Positions 42,552 to 47,563 of a DNA stretch of 47,563 nt are shown in pieces. Source of the stretch: an uncultured Eubacteriales bacterium. GTDB taxonomy: Bacteria > Bacillota > Clostridia > Oscillospirales > Oscillospiraceae. The number at the start of each line of letters is the position of its first letter. The stretch's first letter is position 1. The notes beneath the pieces were generated by a model. The model searched no databases, was not told where the DNA came from, and saw only the letters and a program-made list of their open reading frames with translations. The translations under genes were made by a program, and so were the position numbers. The stretch lies in contig UROG01000016.1 in NCBI GenBank assembly GCA_900549485.1, positions 1 through 47,563 of the forward strand. Reading direction: 5' to 3'.

Positions 42552-43004
42552 ATGAAGATAACAGAGCAGGTCTGGCAGTTTGCCGAGCCGCTGGTCGAGG
42601 CAAACGGGTGCAGCCTTTGGGATGTCGAATACGTCCGCGAGGGCGGCGAGTGGTTTCTCCGGCTGTATATTGATAAGGAGGGCGGCGTGGACATCGACGA
42701 CTGCGAAGCAGTGTCGCGCGCGGTTGATCCGGTGCTGGACGAGAAGGACCCAATCCCGGAGAGCTACCGCTTTGAGGTCTGCTCGGCGGGGCTGGAGCGG
42801 GCACTCAAGCGTCCGGGAGATTTTGCCCGCTATATGAACGCTCCCGTGCAGGTCAAGCTATACCGCCCCCGCGACGGGCAGAAGGAATTCGCCGGAATAC
42901 TGACCGGCTATGACGACGGCCGCGTGACCATCACCGCCGCCGGAAAAGAACTTACATTTGAGAAACCCGAAGTTGCGCTTGTGCGCCTTCGCGTAGAATT
43001 CTGA
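42552..43004 (+). CDS. rimP: Ribosome maturation factor RimP
   Basis: A 150-residue protein for 30S subunit maturation. Family marks: VEANGCSLWDVEYVREGGEWFL, DIDDCEAVSRAVDPVLDE, YRFEVCSAGLERALKRPGDF. The ATG at 42552 (preceded by GAGGTG) is preferred to an in-frame GTG at 42543. First gene of the operon; nusA follows after 10 bp. Confidence 0.95.
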   Translation: MKITEQVWQFAEPLVEANGCSLWDVEYVREGGEWFLRLYIDKEGGVDIDDCEAVSRAVDPVLDEKDPIPESYRFEVCSAGLERALKRPGDFARYMNAPVQVKLYRPRDGQKEFAGILTGYDDGRVTITAAGKELTFEKPEVALVRLRVEF

Positions 43005-43014
43005 GGAGGATAAC

Positions 43015-44082
43015 ATGAACGCTGAGATTTTTGCTGCGCTGCGGCAGCTCGAAAAAGAACGCGGTGTCCCCGTGGACTACATGGTGGAGCGCATCACCCA
43101 GGCGCTCGTTGCGGCGTACAAGAAGGACAAGGATGGCTACACCGATAACGTGTATGTCGAGCTGAACGAGAACGAGATGCGGATGTACGCGCAGAAGGAG
43201 GTCGTGGACGATGTGATCACCCCTGCGACCGAGATCACGCTCGATGCTGCGCGGAAGCTGGAAAAGAATGCCGTCCTCGGTGACCTTGTCAATGTGCCCA
43301 TCGAAACAAAGGCGTTCGGCCGCATCGCTGCGCAGACGGCGAAGCAGGTCATCATTCAGGGCATCCGCGAGGCCGAGCGCGGCATGGTCTTTGAGAGCTT
43401 CTCCTCGAAGGAGCATGAGATTCTGACCGGTACGGTGCACCGCATCGAAACCGGCGGCGATATCATCGTTCGTGTCGGACAGGGAACCGACCGTACCGAC
43501 GCGCTGTTGGCAGTCGGCGAGCAGGTTCGCACCGAGCATTTTACCGAGGGCGATCTGATCCGCGTTTACGTCGTGGAGGTTCGCCGCAGCAACCGCGGCC
43601 CGCAGGTCATGGTGTCCCGGACGCATCCGGCGCTGGTCAAGCGTCTGTTTGAGTTGGAGGTGCCGGAGATCGAGTCCGGCGCCGTGGAGATTCGCTCCAT
43701 CGCCCGTGAGCCGGGCAGCCGCACAAAGCTGGCCGTCCATGCCGCCGAGGAGAACATCGATGCCGTCGGCGCCTGCGTCGGTACGCGCGGCGCCCGCGTG
43801 AATGCGGTCGTTGAGGAGCTGCAGGGCGAGAAGATGGACATCGTTGTCTGGTCGGAGGATATCTGCGCGTTCGTCGCGTCGGCGCTGTCCCCGGCGGATG
43901 TAATTTCCGTTACGCAGCTTCCCGGCCAGAAGGCCTGCCGCGTCATTGTCCCGGACGACCAGCTTTCGCTGGCCATCGGCAAGGAGGGGCAAAACGCCCG
44001 CCTGGCCGCCCGTCTGACCGGCTGCAAGATCGATATCAAGCCCGCCTCGCAGGCAGAGGAGCCTGCGCCGGCGGAGGAATAA
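43015..44082 (+). CDS. nusA: Transcription termination/antitermination factor NusA
   Basis: A 355-residue NusA with N-terminal RNA-polymerase-binding domain (~1-125), S1 domain (~130-200) and KH1/KH2 domains (~200-345; SRTHPALVKRLFELEVPEIE, GACVGTRGARVNAVVEEL, LAIGKEGQNARLAARL). The acidic C-terminal repeats of E. coli NusA are absent, as usual in Firmicutes. It controls pausing and termination, possibly including its own leader. GAGGAG lies about 6 bp before the ATG. Confidence 0.97.
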   Translation: MNAEIFAALRQLEKERGVPVDYMVERITQALVAAYKKDKDGYTDNVYVELNENEMRMYAQKEVVDDVITPATEITLDAARKLEKNAVLGDLVNVPIETKAFGRIAAQTAKQVIIQGIREAERGMVFESFSSKEHEILTGTVHRIETGGDIIVRVGQGTDRTDALLAVGEQVRTEHFTEGDLIRVYVVEVRRSNRGPQVMVSRTHPALVKRLFELEVPEIESGAVEIRSIAREPGSRTKLAVHAAEENIDAVGACVGTRGARVNAVVEELQGEKMDIVVWSEDICAFVASALSPADVISVTQLPGQKACRVIVPDDQLSLAIGKEGQNARLAARLTGCKIDIKPASQAEEPAPAEE

Positions 44083-44127
44083 GCCCGCGCCGGGAGCCGG
44101 CCGGGAACCACGGAAGGAGGGAGCGCC

Positions 44128-44409
44128 GTGCAACAGAAGAAAATACCCCAGCGCCAGTGCCTTGGCTGCCGGGAGATGAAGCCCAAAAAGGAGCTGATTC
44201 GCGTCGTCCGCAGCCCGGAGGGGACTGTTTCGGTCGATCTGCGCGGAAAGGCATCCGGGCGAGGCGCGTATGTCTGCCCCAGCACGGAGTGCCTCAAGCG
44301 AGCGGTGAAATCCAAGGCGCTTTCCCGTGCGCTGGAAACGGAGATTCCGCCGGAGATTTACGACGAGCTGCTGCGGCAGATGGAGGTGCGGACGGATGGA
44401 GCTGGATAG
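44128..44409 (+). CDS. ylxR: YlxR family RNA-binding protein (DUF448, RnpM)
   Basis: A 93-residue protein with the DUF448 signature: IPQRQCLGCREMKPKKELIRVVR, GRGAYVCPSTECLKRAVK. Recently linked to RNase P modulation in Bacillus. The start appears to be GTG at 44128, with AAGGAGG about 10 bp upstream. It overlaps ylxQ by 14 bp. Confidence 0.93.
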   Translation: MQQKKIPQRQCLGCREMKPKKELIRVVRSPEGTVSVDLRGKASGRGAYVCPSTECLKRAVKSKALSRALETEIPPEIYDELLRQMEVRTDGAG

Positions 44410-44815
44410 AAGCCTGGGCCTGCTGGCCATTTCCCGCAAGGGCGGGAATCTGGTGCTCGGCGAGGAGCCGGTCGCTGCGGCGACGCGGGCAAAAAAGGCC
44501 CGGCTGGTGCTGTTGGCCTCGGATGCCGGCGGGCACACCGTCCGCCGCGCCAAGAGCTTCGTCGCCGGGACTGCGCAGCCGCTGTTGACGCTGCGCTATA
44601 CAAAGGACGAGCTGGGCGACGCGCTCGGTACGACGAGCGTTGCCATCGCGGCGGTTTTGGACGTGCGCCTCGCGCAGGCGTTTGTCAAGACGCTGCCGCA
44701 GACGGAACAGAATGAGCAGCTGCTGCAGGAGCTGGACGTGCGGGTGCAGCGTGTAGAAAAGCGTCGCGCCGAGGAAAAGGCGCATCGCTACAACGTCCGG
44801 CATGGGAAAAAGTAA
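44396..44815 (+). CDS. ylxQ: YlxQ, L7Ae-family RNA-binding protein
   Basis: A 139-residue product: an L7Ae/L30e-like domain (residues 1-100, MELDRSLGLLAISRKGGNL, LVLLASDAGGHTVRRAKSF, then a Val/Ala-rich region) plus a charged C-terminal tail. Start at 44396 inside the ylxR end is preceded by GGAGG at 44382-44386. Binds kink-turn-type RNA in this family; specific target unknown. Confidence 0.9.
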   Translation: MELDRSLGLLAISRKGGNLVLGEEPVAAATRAKKARLVLLASDAGGHTVRRAKSFVAGTAQPLLTLRYTKDELGDALGTTSVAIAAVLDVRLAQAFVKTLPQTEQNEQLLQELDVRVQRVEKRRAEEKAHRYNVRHGKK

Positions 44816-44830
44816 CACGGAGGTGGCTTT

Positions 44831-47149
44831 ATGAGTTTAGTGAAGTATCGGGTAAAGGAGGTCGCCGCGGATTTCGGCATGGCGCCGAAGGAGATCGCGG
44901 AGATCGTAGGATTGTATTTTGAAAAGCCGAAGAGCAATACGCAGGTGCTGACCGACGAGCAGCTCAATGCGGTATTTGACCATATTACACAGCAGCACCA
45001 GATCGGTTCGATCGCCGAGGTGTTCGCCGTCGCGCCGAAGCAGGAGCAGGCCAAGCCCGCCCAGAAGCCGGCGGAAAAGAAGAATGCCGTCAAGCAGCCG
45101 GCCGCCCCAAAGCAGGATGCCCAGAAGCCGGAGGCTCCCGCCAAGCCCAAGGAGCCGGAACGTAAGCGTGAACGCCGCGTCGTCGATACCAAGGCCGTCA
45201 CCGTCAACGCCGACCGCTTTGACGACCGTGTGGACAGCCTCGTCAGCGAGCGCGTCCAGAATTATTCCGGCGGCAAGCAGAAGATCGGCAATAAAAACAA
45301 GCAGAAGGGCAAAGATAAGAAGGCCCCAATGGGTAACAAGCGCCGCAACGAGGAACAGGAAAAAATGCGCCGCTTGCAGCTTGAAATCATTAAGAAAACC
45401 CCGCTCACGGTCAAAATTCCCGACGAGATTACCGTCGGCGAGTTAGCCGCGAGGATGAAAAAGACCGCAACGGAGCTAATCAAGGTCCTCATCAAAAATG
45501 GCGTTATGGCTTCGATCAACCAGACCATCGACTTCGATACGGCGGAATTTGTCGCTACGGAGCTTGGCTGCAAGGTCGAGAAGGAGGTCGTCGTCACCAT
45601 CGAGGACCGCCTGATCGACGATCATGAGGACTCCGCCGATGAGCTTCAGCCCCGCAGCCCGGTCGTCGTTGTTATGGGCCACGTTGACCACGGCAAGACG
45701 AGCTTGCTCGACGCGGTGAGAAAGACGAACGTTGTTTCCGGCGAGGCCGGCGGCATCACGCAGCACATCGGTGCGTATACCGTCGAGATCAACGGCAGCC
45801 CCATTACCTTCCTCGACACGCCGGGCCACGCTGCATTCACTTCAATGCGTGCGCGCGGTGCAATGTGTACAGACATTGCCATTCTGGTTGTCGCCGCCGA
45901 TGACGGTATTATGCCGCAGACGATCGAGGCGATTAACCATGCCAAGGCGGCGAACATTCCCATCATCGTCGCCGTTAACAAAATGGATAAGCCGGGCGCG
46001 AACCCCGACCGCGTTCTGACCCAGCTGACCGAGCATGAGCTTGTCCCGGCGGAATGGGGCGGCGACACCGAGGTCGTGCGCATCTCCGCCAAGACCGGCC
46101 AGGGCATCGACGAGCTGCTGGAAACCGTAATCATGACCGCCGAGCTGGCCGACCTCAAGGCCAACCCGAACCGCGCGGCCAAGGGCATTGTCATCGAGGC
46201 CCGTTTGGACAAAAACCGCGGTCCGATTGCGTCCCTTCTGGTGCAAAACGGTACGCTGCATAAGGGCGACCTCATCATCGCCGGCACTGCCGTCGGCAGA
46301 GTCCGTGTTATGACGGACGACAAGGGCAGAGCCATTCAGACGGCCGGTCCTTCCATTCCGGTCGAAATTACCGGCTTGGCCGAAACGCCCGCCCCCGGCG
46401 ACGAGTTCAACGCCGTCGCCGACGAGCGTATGGCGCGTCAGCTTGTCGAGCAGCGTAAGCAGGCCGAAAAGGACGCCGCCGCGAAGCTCAACAGCAAGGT
46501 CACGCTCGATAACCTCTTTGCCAAGATGCAGGAGGGCGAGATGAAGGAGCTGAATCTCATCGTGAAGGCCGACGTGCAGGGTTCTGCCGAGGCGGTCAAG
46601 GCCAGCCTGGAAAAGCTCAGCAACGAGGAGGTTCGTGTCCGCGTAATCCACGCCGGTGTCGGTGCGATTAACGAATCCGATATCCTGCTGGCCAGCACCT
46701 CCAATGCGATCGTGGTCGGCTTCAATGTCCGTCCCGACCCGGCTGCCGCAGCGTCTGCCCAGCGTTCGAACGTCGATCTTCGGATGTACCGCGTGATTTA
46801 CGACGCGATCGACGAGATCGAGGCGGCCATGAAGGGTATGCTGGCGCCGAAGTACCGCGAGGCGATCATCGGCCACGCCGAGGTGCGGCAGACCTATAAG
46901 GTTTCGGCCATCGGAACGATCGCAGGCTGCTACGTTAAGGACGGCAAGATCACACGCGACGGTATGGTCCGCGTCCTGCGCGACAATATCGTCATTTATG
47001 AGGGCAATATCGGCTCGTTACAGCGCTTCAAGGACTCCGTGAAGGAGGTCGCGCAGAACTACGAGTGCGGTATGTCCATCGAAAAGTTCAACGACATCAA
47101 GGAAGGCGACATCTTCGAGTGCTACGTCATGGAAGAAATTCCTAGATAA
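44831..47149 (+). CDS. infB: Translation initiation factor IF-2
   Basis: A 772-residue IF-2 that brings initiator fMet-tRNA to the ribosome. The N-terminal IF2-N (~1-60) is followed by a Lys/Pro/Ala-rich linker (~70-180), a second IF2-N (~190-250), the G domain with GHVDHGKTSLLDAV (~281), DTPGHAAF and NKMDKPGANP, then domains II-IV ending in GDIFECYVMEEIPR. CGGAGG lies ~7 bp before the ATG. By eye it has essentially no ATA codons, unlike lepA, a comparable housekeeping GTPase gene in the left part of the window. Confidence 0.97.
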   Translation: MSLVKYRVKEVAADFGMAPKEIAEIVGLYFEKPKSNTQVLTDEQLNAVFDHITQQHQIGSIAEVFAVAPKQEQAKPAQKPAEKKNAVKQPAAPKQDAQKPEAPAKPKEPERKRERRVVDTKAVTVNADRFDDRVDSLVSERVQNYSGGKQKIGNKNKQKGKDKKAPMGNKRRNEEQEKMRRLQLEIIKKTPLTVKIPDEITVGELAARMKKTATELIKVLIKNGVMASINQTIDFDTAEFVATELGCKVEKEVVVTIEDRLIDDHEDSADELQPRSPVVVVMGHVDHGKTSLLDAVRKTNVVSGEAGGITQHIGAYTVEINGSPITFLDTPGHAAFTSMRARGAMCTDIAILVVAADDGIMPQTIEAINHAKAANIPIIVAVNKMDKPGANPDRVLTQLTEHELVPAEWGGDTEVVRISAKTGQGIDELLETVIMTAELADLKANPNRAAKGIVIEARLDKNRGPIASLLVQNGTLHKGDLIIAGTAVGRVRVMTDDKGRAIQTAGPSIPVEITGLAETPAPGDEFNAVADERMARQLVEQRKQAEKDAAAKLNSKVTLDNLFAKMQEGEMKELNLIVKADVQGSAEAVKASLEKLSNEEVRVRVIHAGVGAINESDILLASTSNAIVVGFNVRPDPAAAASAQRSNVDLRMYRVIYDAIDEIEAAMKGMLAPKYREAIIGHAEVRQTYKVSAIGTIAGCYVKDGKITRDGMVRVLRDNIVIYEGNIGSLQRFKDSVKEVAQNYECGMSIEKFNDIKEGDIFECYVMEEIPR

Positions 47150-47174
47150 TTGACGTCAATAATTGCTTTGTGAC

Positions 47175-47215
47175 CCGCAGGGCGGACGGAAACGCCCGCC
47201 CTGCGGTAGTTTTCT
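47175..47215 (+). terminator. Terminator-like hairpin between infB and rbfA
   Basis: Eleven-bp perfect arms 47175-47185 and 47196-47206 with a 10-nt loop, followed by TAGTTTTCTT. It could lower rbfA expression relative to infB. A 12-bp palindrome ATTGACGTCAAT (47149-47160) lies just upstream. Confidence 0.58.
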
Positions 47216-47233
47216 TAAGGAGGGATCAATTTT

Positions 47234-47563
47234 ATGGCATCCAATCGCATCGGACGCATCAATGAGGAGATTCAGCGCGAGCTGGCGGATCTGCTGCGCG
47301 AGCTGAAGGACCCCCGCGTCCAGAAAACCATGCTGTCCATCACCCGCGTCGAAACGACGCCCGACCTGCGCTATGCGAAGGTCTACGTTTCGCTGCTGGA
47401 TAAGGAATATACCAAGGAAACGCTGGCGGGCCTGAAATCCTCGGCCGGTTATCTGCGCCGCGAGCTTGGCCGCAGCCTCCAGCTTCGCTATACGCCGGAG
47501 CTGGTCTTCGAGCTGGACGATTCGCTGAAATACGGCGCGCACATGTTCGACCTGCTGACCAGG
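47234..47563 (+). CDS. rbfA: Ribosome-binding factor A (cut by window end)
   Basis: The first 110 codons of RbfA, a cold-shock 30S maturation factor. They begin MASNRIGRINEEIQRELADL and contain the family segments KDPRVQKTMLSITRVETTPD, YAKVYVSLL and LRRELGRSLQLRYTPEL-FELDDS. AAGGAGG lies about 9 bp before the ATG. The frame is open to the right edge; only a few C-terminal residues should be missing. Last visible gene of the rimP operon. Confidence 0.95.
   Translation, partial: MASNRIGRINEEIQRELADLLRELKDPRVQKTMLSITRVETTPDLRYAKVYVSLLDKEYTKETLAGLKSSAGYLRRELGRSLQLRYTPELVFELDDSLKYGAHMFDLLTR

Noticed and set aside
42952..44553. A 533-codon minus-strand frame opposite nusA and ylxR
   Set aside because: It is a GC-rich antisense shadow of well-identified genes, Arg/Leu-rich with no domain.

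Overview
The window looks like chromosomal DNA of an anaerobic, spore-forming, gut-type Firmicute (class Clostridia, Oscillospiraceae/Ruminococcaceae-like). Signs of this are a spoIIID gene with a sigma-E-like promoter, a paired glgC/glgD glycogen system, a ferredoxin-linked 2-oxoacid oxidoreductase (KorDABC), sigma-A promoters with 17-bp spacers, GGAGG ribosome binding sites and many intrinsic terminators. It is nearly fully coding, with about 41 supported genes, 2 tRNAs and one CDS cut by the right edge.

Layout. (1) 1-5.7 kb, minus strand: a possible insertion-sequence end at the very left edge, then an export operon of the NHLM (nitrile hydratase leader microcin) type: small DUF5011 surface protein, very short HlyD-like protein, C39-peptidase ABC exporter and a second ABC exporter. 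No substrate peptide is visible. (2) 5.7-16.7 kb, housekeeping: tadA, pta, lepA, a DUF951/GIY-YIG/rarA/tcdA group, a membrane-anchored peptidyl-prolyl isomerase, an unannotated 18-codon ORF, prfB (without the usual frameshift), prs and pth. (3) 16.7-24.6 kb, plus strand: glgC-glgD, then a strong promoter running straight into a terminator hairpin, then the overlapping genes glgP, a pseudouridine-kinase-like PfkB protein and a membrane PIG-L deacetylase. (4) 24.8-34.2 kb, minus strand: a seven-gene catabolic operon in transcription order E2, E3, fused E1 alpha-beta, RpiR regulator, SDR, PHP-domain protein and zinc dehydrogenase. Its promoter carries two palindromes resembling the operator of HexR, an RpiR-family member. 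(5) 34.4-40.7 kb, plus strand: spoIIID, a P-loop ATPase, korD-korA-korB-korC, an aldehyde dehydrogenase and a MOSC-domain protein. (6) 40.7-41.0 kb: tRNA-Glu and tRNA-Met on the minus strand behind a perfect-consensus promoter. (7) 41.0-47.6 kb: two membrane-protein genes and the rimP-nusA-ylxR-ylxQ-infB-rbfA operon with a terminator-like hairpin in its leader.

How it fits together. Two routes to acyl-CoA are encoded: NAD-linked (E1/E2/E3) and ferredoxin-linked (Kor). Pta can turn acetyl-CoA into acetyl phosphate. GlgC/GlgD and GlgP make and mobilise glycogen. The E1/E2/E3-SDR-PHP-dehydrogenase operon has the parts to oxidise a polyol or ketose phosphate to a 2-oxoacid or diketone and then to an acyl-CoA, under a phosphosugar-sensing repressor. 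It lacks its own transporter, kinase and aldolase, and its substrate cannot be named from sequence. It is the best candidate here for an undescribed system, followed by the NHLM-type exporter.

Caution. Codon choice changes near 41.0 kb: the isoleucine codon ATA is common to the left and, by eye, nearly absent in nusA and infB to the right. This may reflect acquisition, expression level or an assembly junction at the tRNAs.
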